Shown: positions 49,108 through 63,373 of the stretch, one piece after another
Layout: each line of letters opens with the position of its first letter
Numbering within the stretch: position 1 is the stretch's first letter
Assembly: GCF_910592395.1 (NCBI RefSeq)
Contig: NC_088320.1
Location: forward strand, 6,822,001 to 6,886,000
Direction of reading: 5' to 3'
Length of the DNA stretch: 64,000 nucleotides
Origin: Lineus longissimus
Lineage: Eukaryota > Nemertea > Pilidiophora > Heteronemertea > Lineidae
Made by a program: the position numbers and the translations under genes
Notes under the pieces: model-generated
Told to the model about the DNA's origin: nothing
Databases searched by the model: none
Seen by the model: only the letters and a program-made list of their open reading frames with translations

Positions 49108-51187
49108 TCATGATATCTGATGTATTCATCCCCATCTTCCTTTGACTACATACAAATAAGGAACCCAGGTGTGCGGAAGAAAATTTAATTAGCCTTACTT
49201 CACAAATTGTGACTCTCACACTGCTCACTGATATTTAACCCATTTCCTCCACAGTGACATTTCAAAGGTATCACATGACCTTTATATCTTTTGAATGTTC
49301 TTGCATTTCACAGCACCGTACATGTATATAGTGTAAAACTCTCTTGGGCTAATGGATGAAGAATTGATCAAATTATGTCTTGTTTATTGCACTAAGCGAA
49401 TCCGACAAATTCACGACGTGCACTGTGATGAAAAATTAGACAGAAATATATGAAATGCTATAACGAACAGAGAACTAGAAATAACGTTTCTTATACGATA
49501 AACCTGTTGAAGAGAAATAAGTAGTTTTGGGTCATTAATTTGAAGAAAATGTGACAGTACTTCACTGGTCGAAAATCCCGTTAATATTATTATAAGCTAG
49601 GATTGAATCCAAATGTACATGTATATCTTGTTCTTATCCACCCTTTAAGAAAACTACAGGATAATCAGGCAATTATTGTATCCAAATGTACTATTTATTG
49701 AATCCAAATGTACATGTATATCTTGTTCTTATCCATCCTTTAAGAAAACTACAGAATAATCAGGCAATTATTGTATTTTTAGATTTACACTTAACCTAAG
49801 CTCCAATAACTCAATAATCATATTCGGGATGTTCGGGCTTCACTGATAAATCTGAAATAATCTTGCCCAAATTGTTTTGACTACCGCACATTTGGTGAAT
49901 CGAATTAGCTACCAGATGCAACTGATTTAATTTCATGAGACATAGTCTAAACCGCAGGTACTTTTTTCCGAGTTTTCCCATCCCTTGGTGATATTCCTGC
50001 GCCATATTGAGATCGTTTTCTTCCATAAATATGGCGAGTTCATGGGAATACATTATAATGCGAGATTTATTTGCCAGGCGGTAATTACCATTACAAATCA
50101 ACGCACGTTTAACTTATAAATTTCCTCCCCAATTAATAGTCTGGAAGCGGTTCGTCAACTATGTACGTCGGACTTTTTAGAATCTAAATATGTCAGCGGT
50201 TAATATTCTTCAAAGCATATGTACATCACTGTCACTTTGCTGATAAGAACAATACACTTGGAGAAACTACAGTGGCAATATAAATACTTATCAGTTGGTT
50301 CAACACGTAGAATTGACTCTTAGAATATTCATTAGAGGACACGGCTTTTCCCAAGTGCATTTTTCTCTCTCGTTGGCGCGTCTTCTATAATAACATGGTA
50401 AATGGGGGTCGGTCGTTGAGGGTTTCGTGAGGAGGAAAATTACACCTTTACTGTGCGTTTCGTTTGTACTTTAGGTACTCGTGAGATTCGAGAAGTATTA
50501 TTTGCTGATGGAGTACTGAATTCGATAAAACCCATGAAATAAAATACCGTATCAATAAACTCTGTCAGATGTAATATCCGTCAAAATTATGTTCTACGTT
50601 TGTCCTACTGGATGTCAAACAAGCGAAACAATAAACATGTAGAACTATAACGCGCTTATTCATGTTGACATGACTTCTCAAACAAGTAGTTTTCCCTCTC
50701 TCGAAGGTCTTCTTCTAAGTCGGCCAGATGCAATATCCACTTAAGCGCTACTCTTTTAGTGCAACTCGACAATAAGCGAGACTACGGCCAATAATACAAT
50801 ATTATATTAGAACTTGTCTGCTGGACCAAACAAATAAGACTAATTTCACGAATATCCTTTGCAAGTAATCTCATATCTCTGTCCTCTCAATAAAAAATCA
50901 CGCGGGACATTGGCATTGGAAACGACTGAACCGGCCGGCCACTTCACTTTTGATGCTGTTGCTATTCATGAGGTGACCAAAGCCAAATCATTCTCATCTC
51001 TCCGGTGGTGCCCTTTCTCATGTTTCTCTCTTGCTAGGTTGACAGAGCACACATCTCCGCATTAGAATGTATTCGACGTGAGGAAACAATTCTAGCAGGT
51101 CAATTGATCATCGAAGAGATTTGTCTGCGATGAAGTCCAAGCTCGCCGCAAAGCATCTTCCTAATGATTCGAAGCAATATGCCCCCA

Positions 51188-51336
51188 GATACGCTTGTAC
51201 CGCCTATACGGTCGGGAAAACACACCATCGTTACAATAGATGTTCACGGTCGAGAGGCATTGTCTGGCGCCGCTTACCGTGACGATCTATTGTAAAGATG
51301 GTTTGTTTTCCCGACCCTAGGTGGTACAAGCGTATC
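51188..51336. repeat. 149 bp palindrome (unit 5)
   Basis: Identical in plan to the unit 4 copy. Confidence 0.85.
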
Positions 51337-51826
51337 CGGCAAAGGACCTGACTGCGCTGATACTGAATTGCAGATTCCTATGGCACCCCCAGTCCTTAAC
51401 TAAAGATAAATTGGTTGAAGAAAACAAACAGACTGATTTAGTTTTTCAACTACTCTGTAAATGGTGTAGCTTGTTTGCCGGAAAATAGATTAATGTTTTT
51501 AGATGAAACGTGCATTTGTATTCCACGACCATATGATTTACAGCATTCGTAAATTAAATGATCACCGCTTTGGATGATGACACGTTCGACACCATTTACC
51601 CATGATTAATGTTCAATCAGTCACGCGACAAGGCGATGCCCTACGTTTTAGCTAACATGCGTTGTTCCATTTTTGTCTATTTCCTGGGTTCTGAGAGCAT
51701 GAGGTTTGACGAATTGTTTAAATTGGTGTCCATTCACATTGATATATCACTTGGCAGAACGTTCTGACGGCAGGCAATTATTCCCGTTTCGATGGTATAT
51801 GACAGCCTAGGCTGAGTTGTTCAAAA

Positions 51827-51938
51827 CCACGTTAGCTTTAACGGAGACGTTAAGTCTTAACGTGAACATTTCAGTGGGTTTAACTGAATGAGATAACGTC
51901 CTTGAGGATACTTAATGTTGCCCGTTAGGGATAACGTG
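51827..51938. repeat. 113 bp inverted-repeat element (unit 5)
   Basis: Same element as in unit 4. Confidence 0.45.
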
Positions 51939-54049
51939 ACTTTTGAGCTTTTGAACAACCGGGCTCTGGTGATTGTCTTCTTTTGAAAAACCTTCTAGAT
52001 TATCCGTCATAGTTTTAAGCCCATGGGGAGCTCACGTGCGCAATACCATGGCGTCCATCGACCATTGTCGTCCGTCATTCATGGCCGTCCAAGTCCGTTA
52101 GCGAAGCCACGAAATCAACCTTTAGTTAGCGCAGTAAGTTTCGTTGCCTCGATGGCCGAACTTTAATTGATAGCAGTGATATTGCCCCTCATTAATATGC
52201 CCCTATACAATTCACTATTTGCCTCCGAAAATTTCCAATTAAAGAAAAAGTTGTAACTCATTTTATGGATGTCGTGGCCCTACTAATCAAGATGGTACAT
52301 TCCAAAGTATCCAATGCTTAGTGCTAATTAATCTCACTCTTGTGGGAGTGCGAAACAGAGTGCTCATATATCACGGCCGGCGTTTGAAAGAGAGCACCGC
52401 GGTATAGGGCACAGCTGAAAACCGTTATACTGAACTTATCCCGTCCAGAACAAGTACACCATTGGAAAAATGAATCCATAACGCAGGTCATATCTACGCA
52501 AATCACTTTTCAATTTGCTTGCTAGATCTATTCTCGATATATCATATTGTCCTTATTATTCTTACTAAGAACCGATAATGCGACATTTTAGCGTCAATTG
52601 GCAAATTTGGATTTCCATTTACTGGTATATGGGAAACTCGTTGTACTGTGGCTGGTGGACGGGTCGGCCTTGTGGAAGAAAAAAATTACTTGATTTTTAT
52701 GAAGCGTACAAAAATGGATGAGTGCACGACGGCAGTCCGGCATTCGACGACTGAGGCCATTACCATCCATTAATGGGCTGCTATTTATTCACTGGGCTTC
52801 ACCGCGCATACAGCTGTTTAATACTGAATCGATTACACCGAGAAAACGCCGAAGTTTTAGCAAAACCACCGATGTTTGTCAACGGCAGAAGGCGAAGTTT
52901 TAACAATTGGCACGTCTCATAGGTACCAGAGCAAAATGGCCTATTGTGACACATAAGTGCAATGGCCTATTATTGTCAAAAGATGTTGATAGAACTTCAC
53001 CTAGTTTGACCCTTCTTAATACTTTTTTATAACACGGAAAAACACGGAAAAGTTATTTTCGAAATATGTCTGTAACACTATTTAATTCCACTCTGTAGAT
53101 AGCGCTACATGCATAAATTGTTTTTAAAAAAGAACTGACTTTTACTGTTGAAATTCAACTCGATGGTATTGATCACACGTTGACGCGTTGCAATTTTCAT
53201 CAGAAAACTATCGTAAAATGTCGTATAAAAACCCACCTGGATTGTATCTAAAGCTTATTCTGCCGCATTGCAAAGTAACCGGAGAAATAGTTTCATTGAG
53301 CGAAGCTGTTTTTGACGTCATGTATCTCCGGTGATAATCCGAAATGCTAGCGCATAGCTTTGAACATTTTCGACTTTACACTGAAAGCATGGCTCCGTGA
53401 AATTCTTCTATCCCCCCACAGTAAACTCCGATGATAGTCCTTCTTTATCGGTGGGTTTTAACAATATGACAAAGTAGCTGCCTTAAGTCGCCGCCGATGG
53501 AATATAGTGCCACTTTGGGATTGCTGCTAACAATTTCTACATCCAGGCACATTTTAAACGACTTTTAAAGAAAACTGTTTGTCGACTAAAAGCCACCACA
53601 AGATGACCGCTTTTGTCGACACTTGGATTTGGATTGACGGGTTCAGCTTACATATTCTGTTTGTTTAGGATTGCATCGTTTTTTCTCCTTTACGTCTGTG
53701 TTTCAAGCGTTACTGAATTCGGGTAATTGGGAATTAGGATGTGAGACGTTGGATATATTGTTAGTTGACATCAGTCGACACCTACACCACACACACCCAC
53801 GCACGCACCCTTATTAAAGTACATGTAATTCATTTTCGAGTAAGAAAACATCAAACATTCTTTCGCAAACGTACCAAGTCCAGGTTCAAGTGATGAATTT
53901 TGCATTTAAATGAACCTTCTGGGTTTTCATACCAATTTGCTAGTGCCTAACTCCAAAAAAATAAACTTGCAATCGGCCTAACTGTGAACATACAAACTTA
54001 ATGATCGTTTGGTCAATTTCAGAATCTTTGTAAAACTTTCGGTTTATCG

Positions 54050-55693
54050 TTAGACCATAACAACAGCTACAGGAGGATAGAATGGACATTTCATCGAAGG
54101 CTTTATCTTGTCGAATACGCCATGGCAATCAACCCGGAGAAAACAATAACCGCCTGTCAAAGAAGCACGAACAACTTGGTTGTTTGCCGTCTTTTTAATC
54201 TGGTAGATTGGTGAGATATGTCTTGGTTTGCAAAAGGCCTTCCATTTAGTCTGAAAATACACATCTTTTTTATCAAAAAGCCCTGCGTATTCAGACTCGA
54301 CGTTCCGCTTATGCGCTAAAGTTTTTCCCTGTTCCATGTTCGCTGTCGCGCGCCACACATTGTTTGGCTTATTGAGCAGATGAACCTTCTAGGCTTTCGT
54401 AGTTTTGCGCAAACTTGTTTTAGAAAGGGCGTTCATTATCCCAGACTCGGTGGAAAGGTCGATTGGCTGGTCTTATCTGAAGGGAAAAACAGTTCGTTCG
54501 GGCATCCTTACCCGACTGCTTACCTTCTCACTGACTGCTATGTCGGTTCCGCGCAAATCAATTTTGAACGTTGAAGGTTTATACCTATTTGCAACACACA
54601 GCCTTCCAATACCAGGACGACAATAAAAGCAGGACTCAGTTGGCGTGAAAACACCGTCGCTGTATGTTGCAAATCTAGTATCTTCCGCATCCAGTTCCAT
54701 TTTCAAAAAAAATGAAGAATATTTTTAGAAGTCCGTAATAAAAAAGATACTGACGAGTATCATTTATAACACTCTCTATTAACTATAATCACATTCCAAT
54801 TGTATTTGCGGTTTCAAAATCTGCTTTGGGGCGAACTTGTTGCTAAGTTGTTGATAGCTTGTTCCCATTATTGTCTTCTAAAGGAAAATCGCAAGACTAC
54901 ACTCGTAACATGTTAACAACAATAAACGATTGTGCTATGCATACTTAGATATTCCAAAGTCGAAAATTCCGATGATATTATATTTTAAGATTATTACTTA
55001 AGGTTTTATGCGGTTTTGGATACTTGGACATGTTAAATATTTACAAAATTCCTGTGAGGATCTTTCGACGTGGGTAACCGCATGTAGGTTCTCAGCAAGT
55101 TGCAAAAGGGACATAAGAATATACAATGTAGTCTGTTTGCAATGGAAGGGCAGCGAAGAATACCCCATACTCACCTCTGGTTTGAACCGAATTTTACTGT
55201 AAGAAGTAAACCCTCTATAGTCCCAAAGGTTGCCGTTGTGGTGATATTTTTGAGACGATGCATAATTCTGATGATATACTGTAACATACTCTTTACATTC
55301 GGATGCATTTGCTCCAAAATGACAATAAATCAGTATCCCAAACTCGGGTTGAATTGGGTATATCCTGTTTTCCCCATCTCTGAGGGTTTCAGGACATTTG
55401 GAATCCAAGTATATTTGCTTGCAACTCTGAGGAAATTGTCGTATTTCATAATTATAGACTGTAGACGGCGCAATCTCTCGTGTTTGGCCGTGATTGACAT
55501 GTTTCATGCGGACACATTCAGCTGAGGTAATAGCTCTACATAGCAGCTTATTTGTTTTATCTATGTCTGGTGAAAACAGCATAGAGGCAGTTGTCTCTCC
55601 TAAAATCGGACAGAACGCTGCGCATTCAGTTTTACTGCGTGAAGTATGAAATAGCTTGTCGTCTACTTCGGTCAAAGGAAGCACTCGCTTCAA
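54050..55693 (-). CDS. GON-domain protein, 3' three exons (unit 5)
   Basis: Exon 1 is 55175-55693, exon 2 about 54524-54703 and exon 3 about 54050-54307. The predicted residues equal those of unit 4, so the pair stems from a very recent duplication or conversion. The base string before exon 2 has drifted (AAAAAATG for AAAAATTG on the plus strand), again without creating an AG. Confidence 0.7.
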
Positions 55694-56206
55694 CTTAAAA
55701 AATGTATAGCTTTGCAGGAGGCCATGGTCTACAATATTAACGAAGTAGAGTTACCATAAGACATTTGTAAATGAAGTTTACTTCCAAATGGCATCTTTCG
55801 CCCGAGATCTCATACAAACCAAAGTTATTTTAGTTCAGCTACAGGCTCCTAGGTGGCTTAACCTACTCCATGCAACGCTGCCACCTAGATCCAATTTAAG
55901 AACTAAGACTCGTCTTTACCTATTCTCAGTTGACAGGATTTTCTGGTCACCGATGTCAATATGTCAGAAGAACTATTTGCGGGAAGTTTTGTTCCATGTA
56001 AAAGTAAGCATCTTACTTGTTACGATAGCGACATTCTTATTCTGCCCCCGGAATGTTGTTCTCGCGTATTTAAAAGCTAAACCCGATTTTTAACTCTGGC
56101 ATATACGTCGAAGTTTAGTTCACGTTTTTTCGTCGTACAATGGGGCACTTAACCTAAATTCCACTCATTTCGTTTACAGGCCCTTTTTAAAATCTTGTTC
56201 ATCCCC

Positions 56207-56449
56207 TTATATCCTTGGAAGTACTATCGGATTAAATACGGCAAATGGTTGTAGTGCTGTAGTAATTCGAGAAAACTCCCACAAGACAAAATACTCAAAG
56301 CTGTTCAAGATAATAATACCTTGACAGTCAAAATACGTCCTGCCTCTAGTCCGGTTCACTTCACAAAGAATGAACATGTCCATTCTTTGATTCACGCATG
56401 AACTTGATGACCTCACGCCAGAAATGAAATGAAGCGAAGCAACGTACAA
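56207..56449 (-). other. Candidate exon in the 320 bp segment (unit 5)
   Basis: Same frame as in unit 4, identical in predicted sequence. Confidence 0.25.
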
Positions 56450-58831
56450 AATGAAAGCCTATGTAACAGGGCTCATTGAAAATACCTTGTTAATTCTTGT
56501 GTTCACCAATGACCCGTGAAAAATGAGGCGTGAGGAGTGAAAAGTGAACGTCTATGTAACGTCTGCCTTCGGAACCAAATTCGAAAAATTCAGGTCCTCC
56601 CAAGATTGGGCCTATTGTTCCGTGAGCCTAGACCATGTACATATAGTCGAGCATTACAATGGAGCATCGGCTCTCAGACAATTGACGGATTAAATCAAAC
56701 GAAGGAGCAAGCAATAGGACCAACACTGGTCAAACTAAATAGTTATAAACTCGTTATTTTTAAGTCAATTTTGAGTTTTGAAAAAGCTATTTGTTAGAAA
56801 AAATACATTTGTAGGCGAACTATCTAGTATCTAAAAGCAACATTCCGTGCCCTTCTTTTCTTTCGTGACTAGACGCTCGCACAAATGATTTGCTGATCTC
56901 AGGACTATCAGACCAAATCTTAGTATACTGCCCCAAAAGACTTTTAGAGCGGTACGAATTGTTTTATTTTCAAGGGGCTGTAAACGTAATGTCTGGTTTC
57001 TGAGGGTACACTGGTATCTACCTTCCCCACGAATCAATCTAGACATCAGGAACAAGGCGCAAATGTGGTTAATCATAATAAGATATTTCGCGATCTTCAT
57101 AATTAAAATCTCGCCCATTGTTATTGTCTGCAAAGTCGACATAGACTCATCGAGGCATTTTTCCAGGTATTTGCGTAGGTTACAACTAACACGATTACCC
57201 GCACGAAAAGGCTTTTGCCACTGTCCGGCAGTGTACGGGTGTACAGTAAGCTTCTAAAAGTCCGAGAAAGCTTGTAAATGTCAACTACGTGCCATCTGGA
57301 AAACCTCGAAAATCGGTCACATCGTGGATGATTGGGAAAGTCCCCAAATCGAACTTCGAGAGGTCATGAAAATGATCAGCTTGTCTTGGGATGAGAGGAT
57401 CAGTGCTGATGCTGTGCGCACTTTTGGAGCTGGAGATAGCCGTCAGCTCAATTATTGACGACAATGAAAAGGTCAACAAGTAGAACTTGGACAATTAGCT
57501 GAAATTGAACAGAGTGACAAGGAAGATGATCAACAGTTTTTAGACGAAAAGCCAGATTATTAGGAATAAGCAAAATTGTTCTTTGCTTCATCAGATAAAA
57601 TGTATAAATATTTCGGTGAAAGGAATGGCAAGTTAGTTGCCATTGAAATAATGCATCTGCCTTCCCTCATTTACGAAGCAACGTATCATCCGTCGGAAGC
57701 ATTCAACGATTGCAACGCACTACCCATTTCTAAGGGCAGCTTTGATTTTGCGTTATTTCAGGCAAACTGGATTGTACACTAGTCAAATGTTCTGAAGTTT
57801 TGACAACACATGAACAATGTAACATGTTTCAGCATTGTTCGCAAATGCCAGGTAACCTCAAGGACTGACATAACTGAGTGGGTAAGCCTCGTGAAATAAT
57901 GTTTTACTGGACAAATAATGTTGACTATTCTATCGGTTGACGTGCAATATTTATATAATCCCGTTACGCGCAGGTGGCTTAATATTTCGAGTCATCGATG
58001 TCTATTGTTGGAGTAAAATGGACATCATCGCTATTGTTAGAGTAAGAATTGACAACTTCGCTGGACTTACCAAAAATTTCAAAACAGGCCTGGATCAGAC
58101 GGCGAGCTCTGCGAGAAACTACGGTATATTCATTGGTCAACTCGGCAATGTCGAGTGTTGAATTATGTCGAGTTTGATCACAAATGATCCTGCTCTTCTG
58201 AATATCGCACTGCTAAACCTGATGAGCTCGTGCTATTGATTTCCTGCAAGAAGCGCCTATTGTGTCGGTAGAATAATCGATGCAGTTTTATAACAATTGT
58301 AACAAAGGATTCAATAATAAAATCACATGTATTCAATCGAGTTTTCATCGATGTCTCGCTGAAGTCTAGTTTTTCTTGTTGCAGCGTTTCTAAAACAAGC
58401 GCGTTTAGTTAAAGCATGTTATACTTTGCACGCAAGATGTCCTCCTCTCAGATTTGTTGTTTGTAGAAAAAGGTGTCGTTGTTGAGAACATTAGTGTGGT
58501 CAACGATAATACTTCAGGCAGAATTAAGACAGTTCACAATCTCCCAAAAATTAGACAACTACATATAATACAGTATGTTAAGTAGCTCGGTATAAGTGCT
58601 TTTCTTGCAGTGCTCCACCTCGTCTACTCACGGAACCTCCATTAGGCAGGTTTTGCAACATCTACGCAGGACAATCCACCAGAAAAAAAAACTGTGGTGT
58701 CATCAAGTCACCTGCGAAGTCATATATGCAACACTTGTAAATCATCATTAATACTTATTGATAATCTTGTAGGAGGAAAAGGTGATCGTTTTTTCAATTG
58801 TCGTCTGGATACAATTGCATTATTTGTACTT

Positions 58832-61800
58832 AGGCGTTCGTATTTGTAGGTCTTCGTCTCTGTTTCGTCTTCATTTCGTCTCCATTTTGACATTAGCATG
58901 TTTCAGCTCGCAAAAACGAAATGCCAGTCATGCGTCGCTAACTATACAGTTGAAAAACATTAATTTAATCGATCAAACGTTTGTAGAATCGTGAGCCATG
59001 GTGCGCAAAGGTGACGATCTGATCGGTCATGTTTTTACGTTTGACGGTATTAGCAATTCATGTTGCATAAAGAAGCGTTGACGCGGAATGTCATTGGCAT
59101 ATTTTCTCTATCAACACATTTCTGGTTTGGAAAATAGCGTGGAAAATGAATATTGCATCAGATGATTTGCAGTAGGTTATGTCGTTTTTGCCAAACTCGT
59201 TGATTGCTTATCCTTATCCTGTCAAGAAAGTTAGGCTATGGCATTTGTTAATCGGCTTTGGCGATCCATTCATATCTTGTCATTGTCATGTATAATATGT
59301 CTACGCCCTCTGCAGATTTACTAGGGCATGGGAACCGACCCTAACGAATTCCATGATTTTCATCTAGCTAGCTCCGTGCCGTTCGGTATGTGTTTACATC
59401 ATCACTGACGAGCCATATTTTGGACATCTCAGAGACATCTTGACAAATTGTCTCCGCTTAATATTCCATAATATGCCATATTTAAGCTTGTGTTGACACA
59501 AACTCAATGCAGGAGACACATGCAACCACAGCGAGCCAAGCTTCTGGTCTGTTTTGACACAAATCCCAATGGAATGTATTGGCAAGTGATCCGTTCAGTG
59601 ATATAGACGAAATGATTGTAACTGTATTCCGTCACAATCTGAGAAGCTGGACCATTATAAACATGTGCTACCATTTGCCTACAATACTGACCCAGATTAA
59701 ACTTCTTACAATTTTGTTATTTTGCTTCTGGTGTCTTTCCTAATCGCGTAACAGCAAGTGGTATATTCATGTAGCAAGGCAAAATAACTTATTTTGAGAG
59801 GTAAGATCATTCATTGAAACCACTATGTATATCCTAACCATCAGCACACATGAACTAGCGGCGAGGCGCCACCTTCGACCGTCTGATCAATATCACCGAT
59901 AGACAATCACTTGGCCATGTCGCAGCTGCTAGATTCATCAAAAACATGACAAATAATATGATCGGGCAAGTACAAATACGTCAGATGATAACATCTGGAT
60001 CGCAATGACAATCATTTTGATTGAAAATCGTCAGCAGTTGTGTCTGTCAGGGATCACCCAAGCGTCACCCTGTCTCCCGGAGATATGATTCTCTTGACAG
60101 CGACCGATAAAAAACTATTGACAGACTTTAGTTTTCTAGCCACTACTGAATATATAAAAAAGACGCCAGTAAATCGTAGAATTTGTTTTGCGGGAGTACA
60201 AATAGACTATGGGACAAATTGCGGCTAGTGATTCGATTAGTTGGAGTCTGTATCCAGTGCAGATTATTGAGGTATCAAATTTGCTTCAAATATAAGCGTG
60301 GATTCTATTTTGTGGTTTTGACTTGTTTGGCCGAATCATGCAACTAGTGCAAGAGCCAACTGCCATTATTTTCCCTTAACCTTACATTGTCAGATAGATA
60401 ACTAATAGACAGAGTACAGAGCGACTACTGCAGTCATATAGAGCATGTGGGACATGCACTGGTGGAAGAACTACTCATAAGTGTTCAAATCTGCTAAATA
60501 CGCTTTACACGTAGTACAGCTGAACCCACATCATTGCGCTCCCGTAGATACTTAATTTTTATGGGAATGGCCTCCCGTTCGTTTTTAGAAAAGAAACAGC
60601 TGACGGAATCATGATAGCAGAATTTGTGGGCTGAAGAAAGCAGTTATATGTCAATAAATCATGAAATAGAGAAAATTTGTAGTTTTACAGAAATGTATTT
60701 TCTAACATTATAAACCTTTTGTAATTTTGTATATTTTGGAAAGTTGCTTGCATACCAACTTTTCTTACTGATCATACTCGGTATGGAGCTAACTCAGTCC
60801 GACCTTATATTGATTGACAGGTTTCAGACTGCTGGATTCAACGAGTAATTGTTTGTGTCTACTTTGTTGTTTCTTCTACATGATCGAAGCCATATTACGA
60901 ATACAGCTTGTTGGTGCTCTTCTTCTGAAAGAAGTATGCTAAAATGTCTATGAGAGCTAAGATTTGAATGCCCATGAGATATATAGAAGTAGACGATGTA
61001 AGGTTTAGCAGTAATACGTTTCATGATCGCACTTAACATTAAATTTGCAGAAAAAAATCGTGATGTTTCAACTGAGTAAAAAGAAGGGGCCACCTATGGA
61101 AAAGGAAAGAAGAAATATCATACTGGCTATTTAGGAAAACTAAGGCATAGTACAATGTCGGTTTTTATCAATTGCCATAATTTGGCGGCTTCAAAATGTA
61201 CATGTACGCTCGGAGTGTTCTTATTCATAAAGGTCTATTGACGTGGCTTGTTCATAAACAGCATTGATATGCGCTGGGAGTGAAATAATGATAACAATCG
61301 ATTGAAGCAATGCTGGCTGCGCTTTACTGATTAATATGCCGTGTCATTCACTACAATGAAGACGATCGAAGGTAAAATGTTATAAAATCTTCACCAGTGC
61401 ATAATTTGAAATACATGGCACCGGTGCTATGAACTGAAATATCCCCCAAGTCTCAAATATCATAAATCTCGTTCAATTCAATACGATGTTTATCAGTTGA
61501 AAACTGCCATCCAACCCTTGATTCCTCCCCGCGATAAGTGCAACATCATTTACGTTCCCACCATGCACGAATGGTACACATTTCACTTGAGTGCATTTCG
61601 GAGGAAAAAAGAAGCCATTTCAGTGGAAGTATTTCGAGATACCTAAGTGGTGCCCTGGTGGATGAATAGGATATCCATCCCTCTAGTGCATCGGCTACGA
61701 ATAGAATGGCATGTCATGTAAATGAATAGGCATATGGTATAATAGAAAAGGAAACTCAATTACGGTGGTTTTACTGCGAAATGAAAAAAATAAAATATTC

Positions 61801-63309
61801 GGTATTTTGTTTTTATAGGCCTTGGTCATTTTAATCAATTTTTCTATATCAAAATCATAATATCATATTTTTCACTTGAGGTTGAAGTCAGGTGTGTTTT
61901 AGGTCTCTCTTGATTTATGAATTTAAACTCCAATGCCTTTTGGATCAGGAATGCACAATCCTACAAGATTTGTGTAAGATCGGCTAAGAATCTTGTATAA
62001 ATTGTACATGTATATTGACGGTATACAAAACATAAGTAGATCGCATCTTATAATCTAACAATGAATATATTATATGAGGATTTTCGGCCTGGGAGAGGGT
62101 ATTGCAAAAATCCTTCATATCCCCAGCACTCCTGGTTTGTGAGGTTCTTACGAAACGTTTAGATTAATCTTTATCGAATTCCGAATTCGGGCCGCTAACT
62201 ACACATGCTGACGAACTCAATTCTACCCAATACATTTTTCTTTCTGCTCGAATTTAATGATGGCGTATTGATGCCTCTTTGGAATGGGAGTGAAATAAAA
62301 TCAATAATGGATTACAAGGGGCAATTTGCCATATTGATTTAAAAGTCATTCGATATTGAATCGAAGATATTTCCTTGATGGAATAAATTGAATTAGTCGT
62401 AGAAATTCATTGATTTCTATTAAAATTCTTCTGGGGATATCGAATGTGACACCTTCAAAACGTGTTGAATTCCCGAACTGAATTCTTAAACTGACATGCT
62501 ACACATTTAAAGATAACTTGAACTCTATATAAATTCTGTCTGGGAAGACTTGAGACATGACACGATAACCGTTAAACGTGTGACCGTTCGCTGGTGCAAT
62601 AATGTCAAATATGTATATTCGCAGTCTGAATTATGTTTTGATAACAGATTTAAACTACTTCCAGTTTTAAATCGGAAGGTGAAGTAATACTTATAACCTG
62701 ATCATGACATCTAAAATAGCAATAGCCTGTTCATAGGATCTACTTTCCGCCGATCGACGCCAACCATTCATCTTGTTATCCACCAATGGTAATTTTTTTC
62801 TTCGAAATAAGACAACATTGCGAGAATAAAAACGGCTTCGAGTTGCAGCACTGAATCTAATCTGGGATTTCTTCGTTTAGTCAATAGAATGCTTGATTGC
62901 ACGGCATGCATGCACAGCAGGATATATTGCTCTTGGGTATTCTTTGATATAGCAACCGTGACTATCGCAGACGGCGTGCCAGGGCCTTTTAATTAAGCTA
63001 TGAATGGGTTATGACATTACAGTATGCTAGCAAGAGGGAAGGCGTATATGCTCGTTTGTTGAAACCAGCAACGTGCACAATGTCAAATGGTGACTATATG
63101 CTGGAGCTAGGCCATCCGATTATTGTTGTGTTATCAAGAATATACGCGGCAAAAGGGAACGTGTCTTTCCTTTACTTTACCCGTGACGAAAAGCCTGCCG
63201 TGATTCGCGTACTCTATCCTCGAACGTATAAGGGAAGTTTCGCATATCTTTTTTTACCGTGTGGAACTTCATGATTTGAATTCAATATAATGTACGAAGA
63301 AATAATGCT
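58832..63309. other. Right flank, no gene recognised
   Basis: Unique sequence. ORFs at 60040-60228 (plus; it follows a possible CAGCAG acceptor), 60824-61093 (minus) and 63011-63274 (plus, 87 codons) have no motif I recognise, and some begin at non-ATG codons. The last has the most protein-like composition but cannot be assigned. A small hairpin with ATATGAGGATTTT and its near-complement lies at about 62069-62120. Confidence 0.5.
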
Positions 63310-63373
63310 AAAACGATCACCTTTTCCTCCAACAATATTAAGAATTAAATATGATTTACAAGTGTTGCCTAAA
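63310..63373 (-). repeat. Inverted relic of the unit end
   Basis: Read on the minus strand this matches the plus strand of the unit just before its junction: GCAACACTTGTAAATCAT, a variable centre with a six-base gap, then GGAGGAAAAGGTGATCGTTTT. The six-base gap keeps the frame, and both translate to NTCKS followed by VGGKGDRF. Similarity stops abruptly on both sides. It may be a relic exon of the same family or a dispersed fragment. Confidence 0.65.

Larger units (their letters stand above)
49010..58831. repeat. Tandem unit 5 (about 9.82 kb)
   Basis: The last copy. It follows the unit sequence up to TTTGTACTT at 58831 and then leaves it. A short block at about 58851-58860 (CTTCGTCTCT) again matches the unit end, so the boundary may carry a roughly 20-base insertion. 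It retains 14 bases at about 51791 that units 3 and 4 have lost. Stretches without a gene: 49229-54049 and 55694-58595. Confidence 0.95.
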
